From Paraprevotella xylaniphila YIT 11841 (GTDB lineage Bacteria > Bacteroidota > Bacteroidia > Bacteroidales > Bacteroidaceae): a stretch of 64,000 nt of DNA. The translations under genes and the position numbers were made by a program. The notes beneath the pieces were generated by a model. It did not search any database. It was not told the DNA's origin and worked only from the letters and a program-made list of their open reading frames with translations. Shown piece by piece: positions 48,989-58,164 of the stretch. The stretch covers positions 85,082 through 149,081 of the forward strand of contig NZ_GL883837.1 of assembly GCF_000205165.1 (NCBI RefSeq). Direction: 5' to 3'. The stretch's first letter is position 1. Every line of letters starts with the position of its first letter.

Positions 48989-51214
48989 TTACCGCAAATC
49001 CAAAATCTTGCCTTTGGGCTTGGCCGTCAACTCAAACTCCAACGTGCCCCCCTTCATGATGTCTGCATGCTTCAGCACATAACCGTCCAGTTTACGCCCG
49101 TTCAACCTTATGGACTTCACATAGACCGCGCCAACCCCGCCCTTACGCTTCACAACGATGGCGAACTTCTTTCCACCGGGCAGCATGATTTCCGCATGGT
49201 CCACCGTGGGGCTTCCTATCACATACTCTCCCGATGCCGGGTTTACCGGATAGAAACCGAGGGCAGAGAAGACATACCAGGCCGACATCTCGCCGCAGTC
49301 GTCGTTGCCCGCATAACCGGAAGAAGAAGTGTTGTACAAGGTACGTTTGATATGGTCCACCAACTGTTGGGTCTTGGCCGGTTGGCCGGCCATGGCATAA
49401 AGATAGGCCACGTGATGGCTAGGTTCATTGCCATGGGCATACAGGCCTACGAAACCGGAAGCATTATCGTTTTTCTCTCCACTCGTCTGGTCGGAAGTAA
49501 AGAACTCGTCCAACCGCTTGCAGAAAGCGTCTTCACCACCCGTCAGTCCAATCAAATCCGGAATGTTTTGCGGCACATACCAATAATATTGCCATCCGTT
49601 CCCTTCCGTAAAAGGATATCCCCCGTTTGCCCCATATTTATAGGGGTCGAAAGGCAATATCCATTCGCCCTTACTGTTCTTGGGTTGGAAGAATTTCGTC
49701 TCGGGATGATGCAGGTTGCGGTAGTAGGCCGAACGCTTCATAAAGAACTCATAGTCCTTGGCCTTATTCAAATGCTTGGCCAACTGCGCCGCACACCAGT
49801 CGTCGAAGCTCTGTTCCAAGGTGATAGACACCGATTGCGTCTGCAAGTCCTCCGGCATGTAACCGTATTGATCCCAAATCTCGAAAGGGGAATTGAGATG
49901 GGGAGTCGTCAGACTCATTTTCACGGCTTCATACGCTTTGTCCACGTCGATGCCCGGCAGCCCTTTCAAGATGGCATCTGCCACAACGGGCACGGCATGG
50001 TTGCCAATCATGCAATAATTGTCCTGCCCCCACAACTGCCAAACCGGCAGATACCCGTAATAGTCATATTGGCGTATCATGCTGTTCACAAAATCCGTGG
50101 AGCGTTCCGGTTCCAACATCGTATAAAGCGGATGGGCGGCACGGAAAGTATCCCACAAAGAAAAAGTGCTGTAATGTACCTGTCCCACGGGCAGACGGCG
50201 CACGGAATAATCCGCAGCCATATACTCCCCATTCGCGTCGGACATCACATTCGGCTGAATCATAGTATGGTAGAGTGCCGTATAGAATATCTCCTTCTCA
50301 TGCTCCCCGCTCTCTACCTGCATTTTCCCAAGCTCCTTGTTCCAAGCTTCGTATGCCTGCGACTTGATGGCATCGAAAGATTTTCCGTCGGCCTCCGTAC
50401 GCAGGTTCAGACGGGCATTCTCTATCGAGACCGGCGAGATGGCCAGTTTGCATTCCACCACGTCCTGCCGTCCGAAATCGAAGACAGCCTTAAGGTTCGT
50501 GCCGTTCACCACCGCGATGTCCCGGTGCGTCCGGTTGTCGTTCATCATCTCCGAAGCCACGATGGGTTGGGAGAATTCCGCATAGAAGTAGATTTTACGC
50601 AATTTACCCCAACCGGTGATGATGCGGTAACCCTCGATGGCCGACGGTCCTACCTGCCGTATCTGCGCATTGATGACGCGCCGTCCCCAACTGCCTTTGT
50701 TGGCCGAGTGGTCCAAGTCGAGAAATACCTTGGAGGCTTTCTCCTTATTATAATAGGTATAGCGGTGTACGCCTACACGTCCGGTGGCCGTCAGCTCGGC
50801 ATTGATGCTGTCGTCCTGCAACAGCACACGGTAATAGCCCGGCACGGCATCCTCCTTCTCGTGCGTGAACCTCGACTCCTTGCGGTTCTCGTTCATGGGG
50901 AGCATGAGGATGTCGATGAAATCCGAAGCACCCGTCCCGCTCAACCGCGTATGCGAGAAGCCGAAAATCGTCTTGTCGTTATAGTCATATCCCGAAGCCT
51001 GCCCCCAGTCCGGCGCTTCGCGGGTATCCGGCGAGAGCTGCACCATCCCGAAAGGTACGGTGGCACCCGGATAATTGTTTCCACTCAGGCTCTGCGCCAC
51101 CGCGCCCGTTCCGATAAAAGGATCCACATAACGGGCCACATCTTGCGCCGAAACGGCATGCCCCAATCCGCAGAGGGCCAAAGCCCACAAATATTGTTTC
51201 TTCATGATTTCCAT
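48989..51214 (-). CDS. GH92 family alpha-mannosidase
   Basis: A 741-residue secreted enzyme with the GH92 hallmarks. These are YVDPFIGTGAVAQSLSGNNY at the mature N-terminus, FGFSHTRLSGTGASD, and the catalytic-domain motifs AHGNEPSHH (E597, acid candidate) and GYAGNDDCGEMSAWY (D638, D639, E642). GH92 enzymes are calcium-dependent exo-alpha-mannosidases, often acting on N-glycans or fungal mannan. The ATG overlaps the GH95 stop codon (TAATG), implying coupling; the ATG at 51205 (MKKQY) gives a more typical signal peptide. Confidence 0.95.
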   Translation of the reverse strand: MEIMKKQYLWALALCGLGHAVSAQDVARYVDPFIGTGAVAQSLSGNNYPGATVPFGMVQLSPDTREAPDWGQASGYDYNDKTIFGFSHTRLSGTGASDFIDILMLPMNENRKESRFTHEKEDAVPGYYRVLLQDDSINAELTATGRVGVHRYTYYNKEKASKVFLDLDHSANKGSWGRRVINAQIRQVGPSAIEGYRIITGWGKLRKIYFYAEFSQPIVASEMMNDNRTHRDIAVVNGTNLKAVFDFGRQDVVECKLAISPVSIENARLNLRTEADGKSFDAIKSQAYEAWNKELGKMQVESGEHEKEIFYTALYHTMIQPNVMSDANGEYMAADYSVRRLPVGQVHYSTFSLWDTFRAAHPLYTMLEPERSTDFVNSMIRQYDYYGYLPVWQLWGQDNYCMIGNHAVPVVADAILKGLPGIDVDKAYEAVKMSLTTPHLNSPFEIWDQYGYMPEDLQTQSVSITLEQSFDDWCAAQLAKHLNKAKDYEFFMKRSAYYRNLHHPETKFFQPKNSKGEWILPFDPYKYGANGGYPFTEGNGWQYYWYVPQNIPDLIGLTGGEDAFCKRLDEFFTSDQTSGEKNDNASGFVGLYAHGNEPSHHVAYLYAMAGQPAKTQQLVDHIKRTLYNTSSSGYAGNDDCGEMSAWYVFSALGFYPVNPASGEYVIGSPTVDHAEIMLPGGKKFAIVVKRKGGVGAVYVKSIRLNGRKLDGYVLKHADIMKGGTLEFELTAKPKGKILDLR

Positions 51215-53610
51215 TATTTAAGTTCTATCACATCACCTTTTTTCAAATAAGCCACCACGCAACGGTCCCCGTCCAAGTTGGACACCCACTTTTTCCCATT
51301 CAGGCGGATTGCATAATCCTTTCCCTCGGGCACTTGCAGGCGGAACAGGTTGTCCGCCGTGGCCTTCAACGAGGCTTTCACCACCCGGCTATCTTTCCAT
51401 TCTGCCGACACTTCGGCACCGCCTTTCACGCAAAGTCCGGAGAAGCTGCCGTCCTTCCATTCTGTTGGCAAACAGGGCAATATCTCCACATAACCTTCGT
51501 GCGCCTGCACCAGCATTTCGGCCAGTCCGGCGGCACCGGCAGCGTTCCCGTCGAAGATGAACACGTCAAAAGGCGCACCGGCAATGCCTTCCGGAGATAT
51601 GGTCAGCAAGTTTTCACGCGCAAAATCGGTCAGCAAGATGTTCAGGCTCTCTTCTGCCTTGGCCGCATCTTTCAGGCGGGCATAGAAGCATACCATGTTG
51701 GCCCGGCTCCATTCCGTGTCCTCCCACCCCTCGGCAGCCAACCGGTGTTCTATGGTGGTGCGCACGGCTTCCGTCAACTCCGGGTCTTTCCCGTTTGTAA
51801 TCTGGGAGTAAGGATAATAAGCCAACAGGTGTGAGGTATGGCGGTGGTTGGGATGCGCCTCTTCATAGTCCTCATACCATTCGCACAAACCTCCGTAACT
51901 GTTGACACGGAACGGAGGGAATTTGGCCAAAGCCAGGCGCAGGGAGTCGGCAAAATCCTTGTCCACGCCCAAAATGTCGGAAGCCTGCACGCAGGCCGAC
52001 ATGATTTCATGGGCCAACACTCGGTCGCAGGTCGTCATCATGGACGCTCCAAGCTCCCACCCCTGATAGCGGAAAGAATTTTCGGGAGACACGCAGGGGC
52101 CTGTCACCATATAGCCCGTGTTGGGGTCTTCCACCATGTAATCCAACAGGAACTCGGCATTGCCTTTCAACAAAGGATAGGCCGTGCGGCGCAAGTAATC
52201 CTTATCCAACGTGTACTCATATTGCGTCCATAAATGGGTCGCCATCCAAGAACCGGCCAACGGGAACAGTCCCCAGCCCATTCCTTCTGAGGGAGCCGTG
52301 AACCCCCAAACGTTCGCCACGGTATGTGCCGTCCAACCCTTGCAGCCGTAAACCGTGCGGACGGTCTTGGCACCGTGGCGGGCCAAGTCGGCGATGTAGG
52401 TGAACAGCGGGGCATTGCACTCGGCCAAGTTGCCGACGTTGGCCAGCCAATAGTTTTGTTCCGTATTGATATCCAAATGGTAATCGCTTGTCCAACACAT
52501 GTTGCAAGCCAGATTATCATTGAAGAAACCTTGCAAGGCAATGGGCAACGGCGAGTTTTCACGCGAAGAAGCAATGGTCAGGTAACGACCGTATTGGAAG
52601 AACAGGGCCTGCAAGCCGGCATCTTTGTTTCCTTCGCAAAGGGCCTTCCATCTGCGGTCCACCGGAACGGATTTTTTGGAATCGTCGGCCAACTTCAACG
52701 ACACGCGGGCAAACAACGGTGCATAATCCGCCACATGTTCCTCCTTCATCGTTTCGAACGGACGGGCAATGGCTTCCCCTACAGTCTTCTCGCACAATGA
52801 CGCATATTGCCCGTTCTTGTAATCGGTACGCACATCGGCCACGATGGTCACGGCATCCGCATGCTTCACGCGCACCGTCTCTCCCGCAGCTTCCACCTCG
52901 CCGTTGTCTACCTTCACCACGACACGTCCCTGGAATTTCACACCTCCCGTCCCCAATTTAGGAAACAAAGCCTGCCCGTCGAACACCAACAGGTTTCCTT
53001 CCGTGCGCACCTGGGCCGCCGTAATCATCTTCATCCTCATATCAAAAGAAACGGACTGTTTCTTGTCCGCAGTAAAGTGCATCACTACGGCATCTTGGGG
53101 GTTGGAAGAAATATACTCACGTTTGTACTTCGTACCTCCTTTCTTAAAAGAAACCGTCGCCACCGCATTCGTCAAGTCCAACTCACGGCGATAGTCCTCC
53201 ACGCCTCCCTCTTTTCCGGCATAATCAAACTTGATTTTCAAATCGCCAATCGGCAAATGGGTGCCGAAAGAATGCGGCGTTCCCACCAGTTCGCGGCCGG
53301 CAATCCCGTTCCCTTCTATCAGTTTGCCCGCAAAAAACAACTCCCTCAGACTGTCCAACCGTGCCCGCCCGAAAGGCTTCTCCTGATTCGGGTCATATTC
53401 CCCGGCCCACATGCTGGACTCGTTCAGTGCCACCGTCTCCTCGTCCACACCGCCAAAGACCATGGCTCCCACCCGGCCGTTACCGACGGGCAGGGACTTC
53501 ATCCATTCATCCGCAGGAGCATCGTACCATAAACTTGTTTCCTGGGCGGGCAACTGCAATACAGGCACACACGACAGGAAACCCAAAATAAATCTCAGTT
53601 TCTTTTTCAT
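51214..53610 (-). CDS. GH95 family glycoside hydrolase (alpha-L-fucosidase or alpha-L-galactosidase)
   Basis: From the ATG at 53610 the protein has 798 residues. That start is chosen because the longer one (53646) would lie upstream of the likely -7 box and add residues before an ordinary signal peptide (ends near LPAQE). GH95 motifs are LWYDAPADEWMKSLPVGNGR, the catalytic-loop segments INTEQNYW and SPEN, and IFDGNAAGAAGLAEML with the base aspartate. The family removes alpha-1,2-L-fucose or alpha-L-galactose by an inverting mechanism. It is the first gene of a two-gene unit with GH92 and is divergent from the HTCS gene. Confidence 0.94.
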   Translation of the reverse strand: MKKKLRFILGFLSCVPVLQLPAQETSLWYDAPADEWMKSLPVGNGRVGAMVFGGVDEETVALNESSMWAGEYDPNQEKPFGRARLDSLRELFFAGKLIEGNGIAGRELVGTPHSFGTHLPIGDLKIKFDYAGKEGGVEDYRRELDLTNAVATVSFKKGGTKYKREYISSNPQDAVVMHFTADKKQSVSFDMRMKMITAAQVRTEGNLLVFDGQALFPKLGTGGVKFQGRVVVKVDNGEVEAAGETVRVKHADAVTIVADVRTDYKNGQYASLCEKTVGEAIARPFETMKEEHVADYAPLFARVSLKLADDSKKSVPVDRRWKALCEGNKDAGLQALFFQYGRYLTIASSRENSPLPIALQGFFNDNLACNMCWTSDYHLDINTEQNYWLANVGNLAECNAPLFTYIADLARHGAKTVRTVYGCKGWTAHTVANVWGFTAPSEGMGWGLFPLAGSWMATHLWTQYEYTLDKDYLRRTAYPLLKGNAEFLLDYMVEDPNTGYMVTGPCVSPENSFRYQGWELGASMMTTCDRVLAHEIMSACVQASDILGVDKDFADSLRLALAKFPPFRVNSYGGLCEWYEDYEEAHPNHRHTSHLLAYYPYSQITNGKDPELTEAVRTTIEHRLAAEGWEDTEWSRANMVCFYARLKDAAKAEESLNILLTDFARENLLTISPEGIAGAPFDVFIFDGNAAGAAGLAEMLVQAHEGYVEILPCLPTEWKDGSFSGLCVKGGAEVSAEWKDSRVVKASLKATADNLFRLQVPEGKDYAIRLNGKKWVSNLDGDRCVVAYLKKGDVIELK

Positions 53611-53633
53611 ATCATCGGATTGTTTAGTATTCA

Positions 53634-53641
53634 CAAAAATA
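53634..53641 (-). promoter_or_regulatory. -7 element of the GH95 promoter
   Basis: TATTTTTG on the minus strand matches TAnnTTTG. It predicts a leader of only about 15-20 nt before the ATG at 53610. No good -33 element is seen. Confidence 0.4.
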
Positions 53642-53709
53642 CGCACTTCCTCTTAACATAAGTCGCACCTGTATTTCTTATTTTAATAGAAATAGCTCCA
53701 AAAACATAG

Positions 53710-53740
53710 AATAAAGCATGATTTACAATGTTTGAAGCAT
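53710..53740. promoter_or_regulatory. Operator-like repeat between GH95 and the HTCS gene
   Basis: TTTGAAGCAT (53731-53740) is identical to a copy in front of module 2. A partial copy ending in AAGCAT (53710-53719) lies 21 bp away in the same direction. It sits between the divergent GH95 and HTCS promoters and could serve either. Confidence 0.45.
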
Positions 53741-53890
53741 TTATTTCAATCTTCATCACTTTTTGCCACGTCCTCCGGCATCCGTTTTCTCTCGCTCTTC
53801 CTACAGCCCTTGTTTGCCCACACAACAGGCTCCGATAGAAATAAAGCCACAAAATCTGCTATTTTTATCAGGTTTAATCCATATTTTTAC

Positions 53891-53898
53891 TAATTTTG
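53891..53898 (+). promoter_or_regulatory. -7 element of the HTCS promoter
   Basis: TAATTTTG matches TAnnTTTG and leaves a short leader before the ATG at 53922. A matching TTTG at -33 is absent; TTTA at 53873-53876 is too close. Confidence 0.4.
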
Positions 53899-53921
53899 CA
53901 AAAAGTCTAATCACATATATC

Positions 53922-56900
53922 ATGAAAAGGACCCTATTTTTATTATACGCCCTTTGCTTGTTTTGCATAACACCTGCGTATTCGCAAGACCCGCAAGGGT
54001 ATTCTTTCATGCACATCAACAGCGAGACCGGATTGTCGCAAAGCAATGTAAAAGCCATCATACAAGACAGCTATGGCTTTATATGGTTTGGAACTAAAAA
54101 CGGCCTGAACCGTTACGACGGGCAGCGGGTCGTTCAATTCGACTGCAACGACTATGCCCGTCAGCGTAGCAACCAGAATATTTCAACCCTATTCGAAGAC
54201 GACCGGCACATCCTATGGATAGGTACCGACGAAGGAGTCTTCCGGTACGATCCGGCGGCCGACGTATTTACGTTCCTGGATGCTCAAACCGATAAAGGGG
54301 AGACCATCACCACCTGGATTTCCACCATATTAAAAGATGAGAAAGGAAACATCTGGATATGTGCCCCAAGCCAAGGCGTGTTCCGTTACGACGAAAAGAA
54401 ACTTTACCGCTACTCCGATTTTCCCAACGGGTCTTATCCCCATAATATCTGCATCTGCGACAATGGGGACATTTATGCCGTGTCATGGTATACCGGACTT
54501 CTTAAATATGATGCCCACAACCAGAACTTCGTCCAAATAAAAGAAGACGCAAAGGGACGCTCGTTGCTGAACATGGAAATCAACACGCTGAGCCAACAAG
54601 GAGATTTCTTGATTATGAGCATACAAAACGGCGACCTAAAAAAATACAATATCCGGAAAAGCATTTTGGAAGACATTACATTACAAAGCCTGCGACATAC
54701 CTTCACACGGTTCGCCACCGTATATGGAGATGAGATTTATGCCGGCACGTACGACGGCTTATATGTCATCAATGAAAAGGCACGCTCCGTCAAGCACTTC
54801 AGCCAAGACCTGCTCAACCCTTCCGGCCTGGCCGACAATATCGTGTATTCCGCCTACCGCGACCGCGAAGGAGGGTTGTGGATCGGTACGATGTACGGCG
54901 GAGTCAACTATTTGCCCAACAATACCTTCGCTTTCCGGAAGTACCTGCCCGGTTATCAGGAAAGTTCCCTGTCCAGCAAGAGAATCCGTGAACTGGCCGA
55001 GGACGGGCGTGGGAACCTTTGGATAGGGACAGAAGACGCAGGCATTAATGTCATGTCACTCAGCGACCACAAAATTTGGCGTTATCCCCTCCCCCAGGCC
55101 AACTTCAACACCCACATAACGATCGTAGTCAGTGCTTACGGCGACAACATATATTGCAGTCTTTACAAAGACGGGTTGGTGGTCATCGATGACAAAGGCA
55201 AATCGACATTCTATAACTACAATGAACTTCACGTAGGCTCTGGCGGATGCAGCATTTACGCGCTTTATATGGACCGTGAAGGAACGCTTTGGGCCGGTTC
55301 TGACTTCGGTGTATTCTATGCTCCCAAAGGAACCTTTAAATTCATAGCCCTCCCGGAACTGAAAGACCAATGGGTGTTCGACATCTTGCAGGAAAAGAAC
55401 GGAACGTTCTGGTTTGCCACGATGGGAAAAGGCGCATGGAAGTACAATCCCCAGGACAATACATTCAAACATTATACGAATAAGGACGGGACTTCCGACA
55501 AGACCCCATCCCAATCTATCAGTTCCAATTCCATCAGTTCGCTGATGCAGGACAGTAAAGGGAATGTCTGGTTATCCACCGACCGGGGTGGCCTTTGCCG
55601 TTACAATCCGAAGGAAGACAACTTCACAAGGTTTTCTGTGGAAGAAGGCATGCCGGACAACGTAGCCTACAAAGTATTGGAAGACGACTACGGGTATCTA
55701 TGGTTCGGAACCAACAGGGGATTGGTCCGCTTTAAACCCGAAACGAAAGAAATCCGCGTCTTCACCGTACACGACGGCCTGTGCGGTAATCAATTCAATT
55801 ATAAGTCAGCGGTAAAAGGCAGTGACGGCAATTTCTATTTCGGCAGTATAGAAGGCTTGATTTCCTTTAATCCTAATATCAAGGAACAGACAGCCCCCGT
55901 ACCTCCCATTTACATCACGCGCTTCTCCATCTTCAATGAAGAAGTGACGGTGCACACGCCCGGTTCTCCTCTCAAACAGAGCATCATCGGGACGGATAAG
56001 ATAGTATTGCCTTACAATCAGGCCAATATCAGCCTTGACATAGCTTTGCTGTCCTATTCGACTTCGCAGACCAATGAATACTTCTATAAACTGGAACCTG
56101 TCGACAAACAATGGATACGTACGAGAACAGAAAACAGTATATCCTACGCCAATCTGTCACCGGGCAAGTATATCCTGCACCTACGTGCCACCACGAACGG
56201 AGGCACACCGGAAACCACCCAATATGCGACCCGTTCGCTGACCATAGTCATCTTACCGCCTTGGTATGCTTCCACATGGGCATACATCATTTATGCCTTA
56301 TTGGGAATTTGTGCGTTCGGCGGTTGGTTCTACTGGTACCGGAAACACAAGAACGAACAATTCTCCGAACAACAGAAACTGTTTGAAATAGAAAAGGAGA
56401 AAGAACTCAATCAGAACAAGGTAGAGTTCTTCACGGAAATAGCACATGAAATCCGCACCCCGTTGACCCTAATCAACGGGCCGTTGGAAATCATACAGGA
56501 AATGCACATTCAGGACGAGAAACTGAACAAGAACCTGAATGTCATTGCCACCAATACCAAACGGTTGCTTAACTTGGCTTCGCAGTTGCTCGACTTCCAA
56601 AAGATGGGTGCCAATAAACTGACCTTGAATTACGAAGTCGTGAACATATCCGAATTACTGCAAGAGACAGTCAACCGTTTCGAGCCGACTTTCACCCATC
56701 AACATAAAGAGCTGAAAGTAGAGAATTTCGAAAACGACATCATCGCTTATATCGACAAAGAAGCCATCACCAAGATACTGAGCAACCTGCTTAATAACGC
56801 CTTGAAATACGGCAATGAGCATATTTCGGTCAATTTGAGCAAATATGATGGCAACTTCTCGGTCAGCGTATGCAGCGACGGAGCCAAAATACCCGAAGAG

Positions 56901-57995
56901 AAAGCAGAGCAGATATTCGAACCGTTCTTCCAAGGGGAAGAGAAAAAGAAAGAAAAACAAGGTGTCGGCATCGGCCTGGCCTTGGCACGCTCTTTGGCTT
57001 TGCTGCATAAGGGGACGCTCATGCTCGACACGCGTCAACCCGCCAATACCTTCGTATTGACCATTCCCCTCAATATGGAGGATATGATGGCCAACGGAAA
57101 CAAACCGTTCAGCCAAGCCGACCTTCCGCTCAACGAAACCACTTCGGCCGACGAAAACACAAAGGGAAACGTCATCCTCATCGTCGAAGACGAAGACAGC
57201 ATCCGCAATTTCATGAAAGAAAGGCTTTCGCCGCTCTTCATCGTGGAAACGGCATCTAATGGAAAGGACGCGCTCGACACCATACGGAAAGAACACATAG
57301 ACCTCGTCATCAGCGATGTCATGATGCCGGAAATGAACGGTTATGAACTCTGTACCGCCATCAAGTCGGACATCAACCTATGCCATATCCCTATTATATT
57401 CCTTACGGCCAAGAATGATATAGACAGCAAAGTCAAGGGGCTGAAGGTCGGGGCTGAAGCCTACATTGAGAAACCGTTCTCATACGATTATTTAAAGGCA
57501 CAGATCCTGTCCCTCCTCAATAACCGGCAGAAAGAACGCGAGGCATTCTCCAAACGGCCGTTCTTCCCCGTACAGAACATGCAAATGAGCAAAGAAGACG
57601 AAGTATTCATGAACAAGGTCATCGAAGTCATCAATGCCAACATGGAAGACGAAACGTTCAACGTAGAACGTATGGCTGAAGCATTGTGCCTGAGCCGTTC
57701 AAGCCTGCTACGTAAAATCAAGACATTGTTCAACATGTCTCCGATAGACTTCATCCGGCTGATTCGCCTTAAGAAAGCAGCCGAGCTTATTCAGGACGGG
57801 AAATACCGGGTAGGAGAAATCAGTTACATGGTAGGATTCGGTTCACATTCCTATTTCAGCAAACTTTTCTTCAAACAGTTCGGCATGACACCCAAAGATT
57901 TCGAGCAACAAATCGCGAGCACGCGCAGCAAAGTCCGGAACGTACAAGAAATAAATATAGAAGATTTAATTCAAAATAATAGGGCAAATTCATAA
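53922..57995 (+). CDS. Hybrid two-component system sensor-regulator (HTCS)
   Basis: The start is the ATG at 53922, which gives a clean signal peptide (MKRTLFLLYALCLF) and 1357 residues; an open frame extends upstream to 53763 but crosses the promoter. A periplasmic propeller region (about 20-700) has at least nine repeats of the type LWIGTDEGVFRYDP. It is followed by a Y_Y_Y domain (about 706-780), a membrane helix (about 785-803), a HisKA domain with H842 in AHEIRTPL, a HATPase domain (about 943-1050), a receiver with D1132 in ISDVMMPEMNG, and an AraC-type helix-turn-helix (about 1230-1327). The ATPase G1 box reads SDGAKIP, lacking the second glycine. HTCS proteins bind an oligosaccharide in the periplasm and activate the cognate utilisation genes. 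Confidence 0.96.
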   Translation: MKRTLFLLYALCLFCITPAYSQDPQGYSFMHINSETGLSQSNVKAIIQDSYGFIWFGTKNGLNRYDGQRVVQFDCNDYARQRSNQNISTLFEDDRHILWIGTDEGVFRYDPAADVFTFLDAQTDKGETITTWISTILKDEKGNIWICAPSQGVFRYDEKKLYRYSDFPNGSYPHNICICDNGDIYAVSWYTGLLKYDAHNQNFVQIKEDAKGRSLLNMEINTLSQQGDFLIMSIQNGDLKKYNIRKSILEDITLQSLRHTFTRFATVYGDEIYAGTYDGLYVINEKARSVKHFSQDLLNPSGLADNIVYSAYRDREGGLWIGTMYGGVNYLPNNTFAFRKYLPGYQESSLSSKRIRELAEDGRGNLWIGTEDAGINVMSLSDHKIWRYPLPQANFNTHITIVVSAYGDNIYCSLYKDGLVVIDDKGKSTFYNYNELHVGSGGCSIYALYMDREGTLWAGSDFGVFYAPKGTFKFIALPELKDQWVFDILQEKNGTFWFATMGKGAWKYNPQDNTFKHYTNKDGTSDKTPSQSISSNSISSLMQDSKGNVWLSTDRGGLCRYNPKEDNFTRFSVEEGMPDNVAYKVLEDDYGYLWFGTNRGLVRFKPETKEIRVFTVHDGLCGNQFNYKSAVKGSDGNFYFGSIEGLISFNPNIKEQTAPVPPIYITRFSIFNEEVTVHTPGSPLKQSIIGTDKIVLPYNQANISLDIALLSYSTSQTNEYFYKLEPVDKQWIRTRTENSISYANLSPGKYILHLRATTNGGTPETTQYATRSLTIVILPPWYASTWAYIIYALLGICAFGGWFYWYRKHKNEQFSEQQKLFEIEKEKELNQNKVEFFTEIAHEIRTPLTLINGPLEIIQEMHIQDEKLNKNLNVIATNTKRLLNLASQLLDFQKMGANKLTLNYEVVNISELLQETVNRFEPTFTHQHKELKVENFENDIIAYIDKEAITKILSNLLNNALKYGNEHISVNLSKYDGNFSVSVCSDGAKIPEEKAEQIFEPFFQGEEKKKEKQGVGIGLALARSLALLHKGTLMLDTRQPANTFVLTIPLNMEDMMANGNKPFSQADLPLNETTSADENTKGNVILIVEDEDSIRNFMKERLSPLFIVETASNGKDALDTIRKEHIDLVISDVMMPEMNGYELCTAIKSDINLCHIPIIFLTAKNDIDSKVKGLKVGAEAYIEKPFSYDYLKAQILSLLNNRQKEREAFSKRPFFPVQNMQMSKEDEVFMNKVIEVINANMEDETFNVERMAEALCLSRSSLLRKIKTLFNMSPIDFIRLIRLKKAAELIQDGKYRVGEISYMVGFGSHSYFSKLFFKQFGMTPKDFEQQIASTRSKVRNVQEINIEDLIQNNRANS

Positions 57996-58017
57996 AAGAA
58001 AGTGGAATGCGTCAAAC

Positions 58018-58043
58018 GTAGTATTTTATGAAGTACTACTTTT
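58018..58043 (+). terminator. Small hairpin after the HTCS gene
   Basis: GTAGTA (58018-58023) and TACTAC (58034-58039) pair, followed by TTTT. It is a weak terminator candidate 23 nt after the HTCS stop, and it overlaps the upstream part of the GH2 promoter. Confidence 0.4.
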
Positions 58044-58073
58044 GGTCGGATTATTTTTCATCCTTTACATTTG
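58027..58073 (+). promoter_or_regulatory. Promoter of the GH2-esterase-GH36 unit
   Basis: TTTG (58041-58044) and TACATTTG (58066-58073), 21 nt apart, match both parts of the Bacteroides promoter consensus. TATGAAGTAC (58027-58036) fits the shared decamer TTTGANGCAT at 7 of 10 positions and lies 29 nt before the -7 box. An oppositely oriented ATGCGTCAAA lies at 58007-58016. Confidence 0.5.
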
Positions 58074-58127
58074 CATGGTTAACTTAATAGTTACGATGCA
58101 ATCGATGGAAAATAATCCGACTTTTTT
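58045..58127 (+). terminator. Long inverted repeat with T run after the HTCS gene, enclosing the GH2 -7 box
   Basis: Arm 58045-58062 (GTCGGATTATTTTTCATC) pairs with arm 58104-58121 over 18 bp (one G-U pair). The loop holds a further imperfect stem (TTGCAT/ATGCAA), and T6 follows at 58122. RNA read through from the HTCS gene would contain both arms and could terminate. A transcript starting near 58080 from the inner promoter would carry only the second arm and would escape. Confidence 0.55.
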
Positions 58128-58164
58128 ATAAGTAGTCACTAAATAAAATATTCACTGATCTATT

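Noticed and set aside
48917-51250. Long plus-strand open frame of 777 codons
   Set aside because: It lies antisense to the GH92 gene, whose catalytic motifs are clear. The plus frame has no domain or signal peptide and is a codon-bias shadow.
53763-53921. Upstream extension of the HTCS protein by 53 residues
   Set aside because: It would pass through the -7 box and place a non-signal segment before a clear signal peptide that starts at 53922.
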